Shown piece by piece: positions 52,288 to 60,114 of a stretch of DNA of 64,000 nucleotides. Numbering within the stretch: position 1 is the first letter of the stretch; every line of letters starts with the position of its first letter. The notes under the pieces are model-generated. The model saw only the letters and a program-made list of their open reading frames with translations. It was not told the DNA's origin and ran no database searches. The position numbers and the translations under genes are program-made. Source of the stretch: Terrimonas pollutisoli (GTDB lineage Bacteria > Bacteroidota > Bacteroidia > Chitinophagales > Chitinophagaceae); the NCBI RefSeq assembly GCF_029360765.1, contig NZ_JARKNA010000002.1:211334-275333 (forward strand), written 5' to 3'.

Positions 52288-53810
52288 GTGAGTCGTTGGA
52301 AAATATAAAAGCAACAACCATGGAAAAGCATGATTCATCAGAATCTACCACTAATCATTTGTTCCCGGTTTTTCTGAAGCTGGAAGATCTGAAGGTGTTG
52401 CTGGTTGGCGCAGGCAAAGTGGGATTAGAAAAACTGACAAGCTTATTAACGAATTCTCCTTCAACTTCGGTACATATCGTGGCTACAGAAGTTTCAGAGG
52501 CCGTAAAGAAACTGGCTGCATCACATAGCAACGTAGTGATTGAAAAAAGAAGTTTTCACCCGGTTGACCTTGTTGAAAAAGACCTGGTCATTATTGCCAT
52601 CAACGATAAAGAGGAAAGTTTACGTATCCGGCAGCTCGCAAAGGAAAAAAAATTACTCGTTAATGTTGCCGATACCCCTGAGCAATGCGATTTTTATTTA
52701 AGCAGTATCGTACAAAAAGGAAATCTGAAAATAGCTATATCGACAAATGGTAAGTCGCCAACTATTGCTAAACGGGTAAAAGAAGTTTTGCATGACGCAA
52801 TACCCGCTGAACTCGATGAAGCTATTGAGAATATTCATAAGGTTCGCAACAAGCTAAACGGCAATTTTGAGTATAAAGTAAAAAAGCTGAATTCACTTAC
52901 GAGGGTGTTGGTTGAAAAGGACAATGCGTATAAGGAGCGGAGGTGGAGAAAAATTGCTACTTATTCATTGCTGGGTTTTGCGTTAATGCTGGTGGGTCAC
53001 TTTATTTTTTCATACTTACCTTTTCAGACTATAGCAGATGATACAGTAGCCTGGTATAATACATTGGATAAAAACTTTCCGTTAATGTTATTAGCCGGCT
53101 TTCTGGCGCAATTGGTGGATGGAGCGCTGGGTATGGGTTATGGTGTTACCAGTGCCACGATCATGCTGTCGGCAGGCGTAAATCCTGCGGCTATTAGTGG
53201 CAGCATCCACACAGCGGAAATGTTTGCCAGCGGAGCTTCTGGTTATAGTCACTATAAATTCGGCAACGTCAATAAAAAATTATTCAAAGCATTATTGATA
53301 CCGGGAGTAATCGGGGCAATCTTAGGAGCGATCTTGCTGACACAGCTTGGTCAAACGCATATGGAATACCTGCGTCCTATTATGGCGGCCTACACAATGT
53401 TCCTGGGTGTACGCATTCTTCTAACTGCTTTTCGTAAACAACAACAACAACAAAAGTTTAAACGATACGGCTTATTAGCTGGCGCCGGTGGATTTTTGGA
53501 TTCATTTGGCGGCGGCGGATGGGGACCTATCGTTACCACCACATTAATAACAAAAGGAAGAAGCCCCAAATATGTTATAGGATCAGTGAGTCTTACAGAA
53601 TTTTTTGTAACACTCGCAAGTGCCTTTACATTTTTTACATTGCTTGGCGTTAGCCATTGGCAAACCATACTGGGACTGGTGGTAGGCGGATTGATTGCTG
53701 CTCCAATCGCCGCAAAGCTGGCAGGCAGACTGCCCCGTAAAACATCTTTTATTTTATTGGGTGCACTGGTTATTTTCTGGAGCCTGAAAATATTGGTTAA
53801 AATTTTCTAA
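52284..53810 (+). CDS. Fusion: precorrin-2 dehydrogenase/sirohydrochlorin ferrochelatase domain plus TSUP transporter
   Basis: 508 residues. Residues about 25-215 are a CysG N-domain/Met8-like unit: LEDLKVLLVGAGKVGLEKL (NAD binding), VNVADTPEQCDFYLSSIVQKGNLKIAISTNGKSPTIAKRVKE with the conserved Asp and the SP-x-x-A-K/R segment. A linker with one membrane helix follows (YSLLGFALMLVGHFIFSYL). From about residue 265 a TauE/SafE-like TSUP transporter with about eight helices follows, with GFLAQLVDGALGMGYGVTSATIMLSAGVNPAAISGSIHTAEMFASG and GGFLDSFGGGGWGPIV. It should finish siroheme and move sulfite, sulfate or a related anion. DNA and frame are continuous. Confidence 0.9.
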   Translation: MSESLENIKATTMEKHDSSESTTNHLFPVFLKLEDLKVLLVGAGKVGLEKLTSLLTNSPSTSVHIVATEVSEAVKKLAASHSNVVIEKRSFHPVDLVEKDLVIIAINDKEESLRIRQLAKEKKLLVNVADTPEQCDFYLSSIVQKGNLKIAISTNGKSPTIAKRVKEVLHDAIPAELDEAIENIHKVRNKLNGNFEYKVKKLNSLTRVLVEKDNAYKERRWRKIATYSLLGFALMLVGHFIFSYLPFQTIADDTVAWYNTLDKNFPLMLLAGFLAQLVDGALGMGYGVTSATIMLSAGVNPAAISGSIHTAEMFASGASGYSHYKFGNVNKKLFKALLIPGVIGAILGAILLTQLGQTHMEYLRPIMAAYTMFLGVRILLTAFRKQQQQQKFKRYGLLAGAGGFLDSFGGGGWGPIVTTTLITKGRSPKYVIGSVSLTEFFVTLASAFTFFTLLGVSHWQTILGLVVGGLIAAPIAAKLAGRLPRKTSFILLGALVIFWSLKILVKIF

Positions 53811-53828
53811 AGAAGATTCGGAAAAAGT

Positions 53829-53849
53829 AGTCCATAAATTTGGTGGACT
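53829..53849. promoter_or_regulatory. Candidate Rrf2 operator, site 3 (receptor, distal)
   Basis: AGTCCAT, centre AAATTTG, GTGGACT, with 6 of 7 arm positions complementary. The TTTG at 53839-53842 is the -33 of the TATGTTTG promoter at 53864-53871, the same geometry as site 1. Confidence 0.7.
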
Positions 53850-53871
53850 AATAAAAATACTTTTATGTTTG
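53839..53871 (+). promoter_or_regulatory. Promoter upstream of the TonB-dependent receptor
   Basis: TTTG (53839-53842), 21 bp, TATGTTTG (53864-53871). The start codon is about 185 bp further on, so the leader would be long and would contain site 4. Confidence 0.65.
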
Positions 53872-53993
53872 CAGAGTATTTCGAATGAGTCTAATTATAT
53901 CATATTCTAACCGATTGCTTCCATTGGCCATTTTCCGATGTTGTGCCGCCATGATCTACGGGTAATTGCAATAAATATTTTTTTTGTCTTTTT

Positions 53994-54014
53994 AGTCTAC
54001 AAAAATTGTAGACT
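53994..54014. promoter_or_regulatory. Candidate Rrf2 operator, site 4 (receptor, proximal)
   Basis: AGTCTAC, centre AAAAATT, GTAGACT: a perfect palindrome with 7-bp arms, 41 bp before the receptor start. Only a weak TATATTTTG-like box follows it. Confidence 0.75.
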
Positions 54015-54054
54015 GTTATTATATTTTGTTTTTGTAAACCATCCAACTGAATAC

Positions 54055-56607
54055 ATGAAACGTATTATTTTACTTTCAGGATTTTTGCTGCCGGTACTGG
54101 CGTTTGCGCAGTTTACCGGTCGTGTCGTCAATGATAATAATGAGGGGATTCCCTATGCCAGTGTACTGATAAAAAATACCAGCACTGGTACCACTACTGA
54201 CTCTACTGGTCTTTTTACTTTCGCTGTGATTCAAAAATTTCCTTTCACACTGATCATTTCCTATGCAGGGTTTGAACCGCGGCAGAAGGTTGTCAGAAGC
54301 AGTGATGTGAACAATATCGTTGTAAAGTTGCAGGCATTGTATCAAAGAGATACTGTTGTTGTCACTTCCCGTCGTCGCAGAGAAGTGCTGCAGGATGTTC
54401 CCATTCCCATTTCTGTAATAAGCGGATCACAGGTGGAAAATGCCGGCGCTTTCAATGTCAACCGGGTCAAGGAGTTTGTTCCATCGGTTCAGCTTTATAC
54501 ATCTAATCCCCGTAACACGGGTATCAATATTCGGGGGCTTGGTTCTCCATTTGGCCTCACCAATGATGGGCTTGATTCTGGTGTAGGTTTCTATGTAGAT
54601 GGTGTTTATTATGCCCGTCCGGCGGCAGCCACCTTTGATTTCATAGATGTTGAGCGCATTGAAGTATTGCGTGGCCCGCAGGGGACATTGTTTGGTAAAA
54701 ACACAACTTCAGGAGCGTTCAACATTACTACACGTAAGCCAAACTTTAAACCGGGTGGCAATTTTGAAGTGAGTTTTGGAAATTATGGATATGTGCAGGC
54801 CAAAGCTTCCATTACAGGACCTTTAAGCAAGAAATTTGCAGCACGTCTTTCTTTTTCCGGAACACAACGTGATGGTGTGATTGAAAACATCATTACCGAA
54901 AAATATACAAATGATATCAATAACCTTGGCCTTCGTACCCAGTTGTTGTACAAACCTTCCGATAACACCTCCATTACCCTGGCTGCTGATGCTTCACGCC
55001 AGCGTCCCGATGGTTATGCACAAGTTGTTGCTGGAGTTGTAGAAACAAAACGTGCAGCATACCGGCAATTCAATGCGATCATTTCAGATCTTGGTTATGC
55101 ATTGCCAGGCCTGAATGCTTTCGACAGGAAAATTGATCATGATACTCCCTGGCGATCAGGTAATGATCTTGGTGGTGTATCGCTCAATGCTGATACGAAA
55201 ATAGGACCTGGCACATTAACCTCTACCACCGCATGGCGCTATTGGGATTGGGATCCTTCCAATGACAGAGATTTCACCGGTTTGCAGGCATTGGCTAAAT
55301 CACAAAATCCTTCCAAACACCATAACTGGTCGCAGGAAGTTCGCTATGCCGGTGATTTTTCTTCCCGCCTGAGTGGCGTGATAGGTTTATTCCTCATTGA
55401 CCAGGAAGTAAAAATTACTGGTACTGAAGAGTCCGGTTCGGCTCAATGGCGTTTTTCAAAAAGTACATCAAGTGACAAATGGGCAACGCCGGGCCTCTTT
55501 GAAGGATATGGTATTAAAACCAACGCATCCATCAAATCATTAAGTGCAGCAGCATTTGCAAATATTGAATGGGAAATTGCTAATGGCTTGCATCTTTTAC
55601 CTGGTATTCGTTTCAATTACGATGAGAAGGATGTAGTTTATAACCGCGTTGCATCAGGCGGTTTGGAAACAACTGATTCAACATTACTGGCTTTAAAGCG
55701 TTTGGTTTACACCAGTCAGTCCTACGTTGCGGATGCACATGAAAGAAACCTTACTTACCAGGTTACACTCTCCTATAAATCTAATAAACGGATTAATTCT
55801 TTCGTAACCTATTCAACAAGCTTTAAACCGGTTGGTGTTAATGTGGCCGGTTTGCCTACCATTAGCGGTAAGCCGGCCATTGAGCTGGCAGTTATAAAAC
55901 CTGAAGATGTAACGCATTTTGAAATGGGTATTAAAACTACGCCGGCTGATAATTTCACACTAAACCTGACATTGCATAATACGGACATAAAGAATTACCA
56001 GACCAATGTTCAGTCACCCGAGTTAGGTGTCAACCGCGGCTACATTGCAAATGCGGAGAAGGTAAGAGTGCGGGGCGCTGAACTGGATGCTAATATCAAA
56101 GCCAATGATCATTTTTCGTTTTACGGAGCTGCTGCTTATACAGACGCTAAATATGTTTCTTTCCCCAATGCACCATTACCACTTGAAGAAACAGGGGCAT
56201 CGAAGGATGGCGTACAGGTAGCATTCAAAGACATTTCAGGTGGCAAGCTTCCCGGCATTTCTAAATGGGCAGGATCATTAGGCGGTGAGTTCAACACTCC
56301 AGCTGCCTTTTTGGGTAAGGCCGGAAAATTCTTTTTAGCATTGGATAATTACTATCGGTCTTCTTTTTCTTCCAGCCCGTCACCTTCGGCATATCTGAAT
56401 ATCGAGGGCTATACGCTTGTAAATGGAAGGCTCGGCTTCAGGAGCACAAATGGTCTTTCCCTTTTTGTATGGGGCCGCAACTTATTTGATAAAGATTATT
56501 ATGAGCAATTATTACCAGCAGGTGGTAATGCCGGTCACTACGCCGGTGTGCTAGGCGATCCAAGAACTTATGGCCTCACACTGCGATATAATTTTAATGG
56601 AGACTAA
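54055..56607 (+). CDS. TonB-dependent receptor, predicted sulfur-regulon member
   Basis: 850 residues from ATG 54055, which gives a signal peptide (MKRIILLSGFLLPVLAFAQ); a start at 53938 would run through operator site 4. A carboxypeptidase-like domain (TGRVVNDNNEGIPYASVLIKN, to about 100) precedes a plug (about 115-230, VPIPISVISGSQVENAG, NIRGLGSPF, VLRGPQGTLFGKNTTSGAFNI). A 22-strand-type barrel follows, ending RTYGLTLRYNFNGD. There is no SusD partner. It imports a small ligand at the outer membrane. Two operator-like palindromes upstream suggest a sulfur-containing ligand, but that is inference. Confidence 0.88.
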   Translation: MKRIILLSGFLLPVLAFAQFTGRVVNDNNEGIPYASVLIKNTSTGTTTDSTGLFTFAVIQKFPFTLIISYAGFEPRQKVVRSSDVNNIVVKLQALYQRDTVVVTSRRRREVLQDVPIPISVISGSQVENAGAFNVNRVKEFVPSVQLYTSNPRNTGINIRGLGSPFGLTNDGLDSGVGFYVDGVYYARPAAATFDFIDVERIEVLRGPQGTLFGKNTTSGAFNITTRKPNFKPGGNFEVSFGNYGYVQAKASITGPLSKKFAARLSFSGTQRDGVIENIITEKYTNDINNLGLRTQLLYKPSDNTSITLAADASRQRPDGYAQVVAGVVETKRAAYRQFNAIISDLGYALPGLNAFDRKIDHDTPWRSGNDLGGVSLNADTKIGPGTLTSTTAWRYWDWDPSNDRDFTGLQALAKSQNPSKHHNWSQEVRYAGDFSSRLSGVIGLFLIDQEVKITGTEESGSAQWRFSKSTSSDKWATPGLFEGYGIKTNASIKSLSAAAFANIEWEIANGLHLLPGIRFNYDEKDVVYNRVASGGLETTDSTLLALKRLVYTSQSYVADAHERNLTYQVTLSYKSNKRINSFVTYSTSFKPVGVNVAGLPTISGKPAIELAVIKPEDVTHFEMGIKTTPADNFTLNLTLHNTDIKNYQTNVQSPELGVNRGYIANAEKVRVRGAELDANIKANDHFSFYGAAAYTDAKYVSFPNAPLPLEETGASKDGVQVAFKDISGGKLPGISKWAGSLGGEFNTPAAFLGKAGKFFLALDNYYRSSFSSSPSPSAYLNIEGYTLVNGRLGFRSTNGLSLFVWGRNLFDKDYYEQLLPAGGNAGHYAGVLGDPRTYGLTLRYNFNGD

Positions 56608-57084
56608 TTTTTCTTAATGATAGCTAATCAGTAGCAAAAACGGCGGAGCCGGAAAAACAATATTCCTTGTGTATTTCTTCTTTCTATAGCAAGCATTAAC
56701 TAGAGAAGGCGTCCCGATTCTTCGGGATGCCATTTTAGATCATCCGCCAACTGGCGGACTAATGGTTAGGTATATGTCTGCAATCCGCCTTTGGCGGACG
56801 AATCCGACCGCCGGCGTCGATTAAACTGAACCTGGTGAAGGGATTGTGCTCTTGAGTTTACAAACACTTTAAGTAAATGACTATGCCGGCTGCAGTGCTA
56901 CTTTATCGTTTCATGCGTCGCAACGTTCAGGGTTCAGTTCGCTCCACAACTTGTGCCGGAAAATTTTTTCATCAATGAATTGTATTAATGAACCCAGGCA
57001 TAGACTCTTTTTTATATTCATCACTGGTTTTATCATCAATAATAAGAGGAAAGCGCTCAATTTCGGAAAACAAATAGCCAATAA
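56608..57084. other. Long gap with repeats, no intact gene
   Basis: About 480 bp with no gene. Its first part holds palindromes: 56712-56727 (TCCCGA/TCGGGA), 56743-56758 (TCCGCC/GGCGGA) and 56784-56798 (TCCGCC/GGCGGA). The rest has stop codons in all frames and no recognisable domain. Confidence 0.65.
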
Positions 57085-57252
57085 TTGTTTTGGTCAAAAT
57101 CGTTTTTTGCAGGCCTTACTTATCATGTAAACGGGGATGATAACTTCCGGTTGAGTTATATGAACATCTTTCAGCAAGTGGCTGCCGGTAATCGCTATCG
57201 CAGTAATCATGTGGGAAGGCTGTTTTATTTTCATAGCCTCAACTTGCGATAA
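57085..57252 (+). pseudogene. Possible DUF2490-like C-terminal fragment
   Basis: A stop-to-stop frame with no start codon that fits: SKSFFAGLTYHVNGDDNF, then RLSYMNIFQQVAAGNRYRSN and HVGRLFYFHSLNLR before TAA. The alternating polar and aromatic strands and the closing R-x-N-H pattern resemble the end of a small beta-barrel such as DUF2490. It could be chance; the similarity is by eye only. Confidence 0.35.
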
Positions 57253-57300
57253 GAGACTTTCAGTCTTGTTACTTCAATATGGTTTAATTGCAATAATTTT

Positions 57301-57318
57301 ATTGCTACAAATAGCAAT
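57301..57318 (+). promoter_or_regulatory. Perfect palindrome in front of the aldo/keto reductase
   Basis: ATTGCTA-CAAA-TAGCAAT ends one base before the start codon (57320). It could be an operator, or an mRNA hairpin that covers the ribosome-binding region. A partial repeat of the arm (TTGCAATAATTTTATTGC) lies just before it. Confidence 0.5.
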
Positions 57319-57319
57319 T

Positions 57320-58234
57320 ATGGAAAAGATTTATCTCAGCGATTCAGGTCCTAAAGTTTCACCGGCCGTTTATGGCTTTTGGCGCTGGGAAGATACCAGC
57401 GCTACCGGGGTCCATACAATGGAAAAGATCGTTAACCTGTGCCTGGAACTTGGTATCAATACATTTGATCATGCAGATACATATGGCGGTTACCAGTGTG
57501 AAGAATTGTTTGGCAATGTAATGAGGCAAAAATCTTTCAAACGGGAAGATGTCGTGTTGTTTACCAAGTGCGGAGTAAATATCCCGCATCCCAATCGGCC
57601 CGAAGTAAGAGTAAAGTATTATGATACTTCGGCGGCACATATTCTTAAAAGCGTGGAGAACTCACTGCAAAAATTAAAGACGGAGTATATCGATATTTTC
57701 CTGCTTGATCAACTGGATCCCTTGTCCAACCTGGAAGAAACTGCCCTGACTTTGGAGAGATTAAGAACTTCAGGTAAAATCAGGAATATCGGGGTAGCCA
57801 ATTTTTCTGTTTTCCAACACCAGCTTTTAGCTTCTTATTTAAGAGCACCGATTGTAACAAACCATATCGAATTAAACCTGCTCAACACAACCGCATTGGA
57901 TAATGGCCAGATCGATTATATCAAACAACGATACATGCGTCCCCTGGCGGCCGCACCGTTGGCTGGCGGCAGAATTGAGAATGGTACGGATCCATTGGCC
58001 GTTAGGGTGCATTATAAGCTGGGAGAAATCGGCAAAAAATACAATGCCAATGTTGAATCAATTGCGGTAGCGTGGTTAATAAAATTGGGCGCTTTGCCAT
58101 TGATCGGCACACTCAATGAGCAACGCATCCGGAATATCGTCAATGCTTTTGATATCGACCTGGACCAGCAGGATTGGTACGATCTCTATAATACTTCCAG
58201 GGAAGAAATACATAAAGTAGAATTTGCAGAGTAA
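57320..58234 (+). CDS. Aldo/keto reductase
   Basis: 304 residues from ATG 57320 (MEKIYLSDSGPKVSPAVYGFWRW); earlier in-frame codons cross the palindrome. An NADPH-dependent TIM barrel with the tetrad elements: catalytic Tyr in FDHADTYGGYQCEELFG, Lys in VLFTKCGVN, and the usual His replaced by LDQLDPLSNLEET. Later motifs are IRNIGVANFSVFQHQLL and PLIGTLNEQRIRNIVNAFD. It resembles the YdhF-type group. It lies between the receptor and the MetZ-like gene; a link to sulfur is possible but unproven. Confidence 0.88.
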   Translation: MEKIYLSDSGPKVSPAVYGFWRWEDTSATGVHTMEKIVNLCLELGINTFDHADTYGGYQCEELFGNVMRQKSFKREDVVLFTKCGVNIPHPNRPEVRVKYYDTSAAHILKSVENSLQKLKTEYIDIFLLDQLDPLSNLEETALTLERLRTSGKIRNIGVANFSVFQHQLLASYLRAPIVTNHIELNLLNTTALDNGQIDYIKQRYMRPLAAAPLAGGRIENGTDPLAVRVHYKLGEIGKKYNANVESIAVAWLIKLGALPLIGTLNEQRIRNIVNAFDIDLDQQDWYDLYNTSREEIHKVEFAE

Positions 58235-58291
58235 ACCGGTAATTATATTGTCATAAGCTAGTACTACAGCGGTCATTTTGGATTTGGCACT

Positions 58292-58299
58292 TATCTTTG
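58292..58299 (+). promoter_or_regulatory. -7 element of the MetZ-like gene
   Basis: TATCTTTG, 28 bp before the start codon. No TTG sits at the usual 17-23 bp distance, so activation may be needed. Confidence 0.5.
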
Positions 58300-58327
58300 C
58301 ACTCCAATTTTAAATGATTAGTAGCTT

Positions 58328-59500
58328 ATGTCACAACATCCGGAAACAAGAGCCATCCGACTTCAAACCGAACGAACTAACCAGAAGGAGCATGCTACTC
58401 CTTTGTTTCTGACCAGCAGTTTTACTTATGATTCAGCGGAAGAAATGGGTGCTGCTTTTGCAGATGATACATTAGATGTAAATATCTATTCCCGTTTTTC
58501 AAACCCTACGGTTGATGAATTCATTGCTAAGGTAGCAGCATTGGAAGGCGCAGAAGATGGCGTGGCTACCGGTACAGGTATGGCTGCGATCTTCTCCACT
58601 TTCATGACCTTCCTGTCAAAAGGTGATCATATCATTTCTGCATCGGCTGTGTTTGGCTCCACGCATACCATACTTACCAAATATTTGCCAAAATGGGGAA
58701 TTGACTATTCCTATTTTGATATGACGAAACCGGACACTATCGAAGAGTTGATAAAGCCAACAACAAAAATGTTGTATGTCGAAACTCCTTCCAATCCCGG
58801 GCTTGATATTATCGATATTGCGAAAGTGGCTGGCCTATGCAAACAACATAATATCTTGTTCGTGGTAGATAACTGTTTTGCTACTCCTGCTGTACAGCAG
58901 CCAATTCAATATGGCGCTGATCTTGTGCTGCATTCCGCTACCAAATTTATAGATGGACAAGGAAGGGTATTAGGCGGTGTTGTAGTGGGTACAAAAGAGT
59001 TGATCAAGCAATTGTATTTATTCATTCGTAATACAGGACCATCTATGAGTCCTTTCAATGCCTGGGTATTGACCAAAAGCCTGGAGACATTATTTATACG
59101 AATGGAAAAGCATGCTTCCAACGCACTGTATCTTGCCAGGGCTTTGCAAAATCATGTAAAGCTTAGTTGGGTCAAATATCCTTTTCTGCCCGACCATCCA
59201 CAATATGAAATTGCCAAAAAGCAAATGGCCAATGGTGGTGGCATTCTCACCTTTGAAATAAAAGGCGGTGTGGAAAGCGGAAGAAAATTTTTAAACGCTT
59301 TGCAAATGCTTTCAATGACCAACAATCTCGGCGATAGCAGGAGTATTGCGTCGCATCCGGCTTCCACTACCCATTCAAAATTAACTGAAGAAGAGAGAAA
59401 TACTGTGGGCATTACCCCCGGCCTCATTCGTATTTCTGTAGGATTAGAACATCCTGATGATATCTTGAACGATATTTTGCAGGCATTGGAGAAGTGTTAG
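58328..59500 (+). CDS. metZ: O-succinylhomoserine sulfhydrylase-like PLP enzyme
   Basis: 390 residues, Cys/Met metabolism PLP family. PLP-binding Lys at about 206 in SATKFIDGQGRVLGG; the DGQGRVLGG run is typical of MetZ. Others: SRFSNPTVDEFIAKVAALEGAEDGVATGTGMAAI, YVETPSNPGLDIIDI, NLGDSRSIASHPASTTHSKL and GLIRISVGLEHPDDI. It would combine a homoserine ester with sulfide to form homocysteine, using the sulfide made by CysIJ. Cystathionine gamma-synthase or methionine gamma-lyase activity cannot be excluded from sequence. Confidence 0.85.
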   Translation: MSQHPETRAIRLQTERTNQKEHATPLFLTSSFTYDSAEEMGAAFADDTLDVNIYSRFSNPTVDEFIAKVAALEGAEDGVATGTGMAAIFSTFMTFLSKGDHIISASAVFGSTHTILTKYLPKWGIDYSYFDMTKPDTIEELIKPTTKMLYVETPSNPGLDIIDIAKVAGLCKQHNILFVVDNCFATPAVQQPIQYGADLVLHSATKFIDGQGRVLGGVVVGTKELIKQLYLFIRNTGPSMSPFNAWVLTKSLETLFIRMEKHASNALYLARALQNHVKLSWVKYPFLPDHPQYEIAKKQMANGGGILTFEIKGGVESGRKFLNALQMLSMTNNLGDSRSIASHPASTTHSKLTEEERNTVGITPGLIRISVGLEHPDDILNDILQALEKC

Positions 59501-59501
59501 T

Positions 59502-59565
59502 GTGAATGGTGAGTAGTGAAAGTGAATTTGATAGTTCTTAATTCACAACTCATTATTCATAATTC
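59502..59565. repeat. Heptanucleotide repeat, intergenic
   Basis: Two phased runs: gtgaatg, gtgagta, gtgaaag, tgaattt (59502-59529), and atagttc, ttaattc, acaactc, attattc, ataattc (59531-59565). It starts just after the MetZ stop. Confidence 0.75.
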
Positions 59566-59620
59566 ATTGCGTTAATTTTTCCTTTCTCTTTTGTAAACTA
59601 AACTTATTCTTCGCATCATG

Positions 59621-59648
59621 TTGAGATAATATGCCGCATTTAGTTTTG
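59621..59648 (+). promoter_or_regulatory. Promoter of the small secreted protein
   Basis: TTG (59621-59623), 17 bp, TAGTTTTG (59641-59648), 27 bp before the start codon. Confidence 0.65.
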
Positions 59649-59675
59649 CGTCATCATTAATCAAAAACCTCAACT

Positions 59676-60065
59676 ATGCGAACAAAGTTCATTTTTATTA
59701 TCGCCTTATTTTTTTCAGTATCGGCTTTTTCTCAGCAATCGTATTACTCAGTTACTACCAATGACGAAAAGTTGCCCGGGAAAGAAGCAACTCTTAATGT
59801 GTCAATTATTCCTGACCAGGTGACCACTGCATTTAACCTGTTTGTTCAAAATGAGGATGGCAGGAAGGTGCAGTTAAAAATAAGTCACCAGGAATATGGC
59901 TTGCTGGTAGATACTGTCTTTGAAACTATAGATTACAAATGCCGGTACAATTTTGACCAGGTTGCAGATGGTCGTTACGAAATAGCGCTGATCAGCGGCA
60001 AGCAACGTCTCACCAAAAATATTGAGATCAATACCGTGACAAAAAGAAACCTGGTGGTTAGATAA
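59676..60065 (+). CDS. Small secreted protein of unknown function
   Basis: 129 residues with a signal peptide (MRTKFIFIIALFFSVSAFSQQ). The mature part is a single beta-sandwich-like unit: LNVSIIPDQVTTAFNLFVQNEDGRKVQLKISHQEYGLLVDT, then NFDQVADGRYEIALISGKQRLTKNIEI. The layout resembles small secreted sandwich domains with a C-terminal motif NVEINTV-like (here NIEINTVTKRNLVV), but no family was recognised. It has its own promoter and terminator, so it is a single-gene unit. Confidence 0.75.
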   Translation: MRTKFIFIIALFFSVSAFSQQSYYSVTTNDEKLPGKEATLNVSIIPDQVTTAFNLFVQNEDGRKVQLKISHQEYGLLVDTVFETIDYKCRYNFDQVADGRYEIALISGKQRLTKNIEINTVTKRNLVVR

Positions 60066-60090
60066 ACAAAGCCGTTTTGTTTTTATTCAG

Positions 60091-60114
60091 GCTCAACTTC
60101 GGTTGAGCTTTTTT
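60091..60114 (+). terminator. Rho-independent terminator
   Basis: GCTCAAC-TTCG-GTTGAGC followed by TTTTTT: a 7-bp stem with a UUCG tetraloop, 26 bp after the stop at 60065. Confidence 0.93.

Noticed and set aside
53938..54054. Upstream start for the TonB-dependent receptor
   Set aside because: It would put an extra hydrophobic stretch before a perfect signal peptide and would translate through operator site 4.
56608..57320. Insertion sequence in the long gap
   Set aside because: No transposase frame, no terminal inverted repeats and no target duplication could be found.
58235..58327. SAM or cobalamin riboswitch before the MetZ-like gene
   Set aside because: Only 93 bp are available and I see none of the conserved riboswitch elements, only a -7 box.
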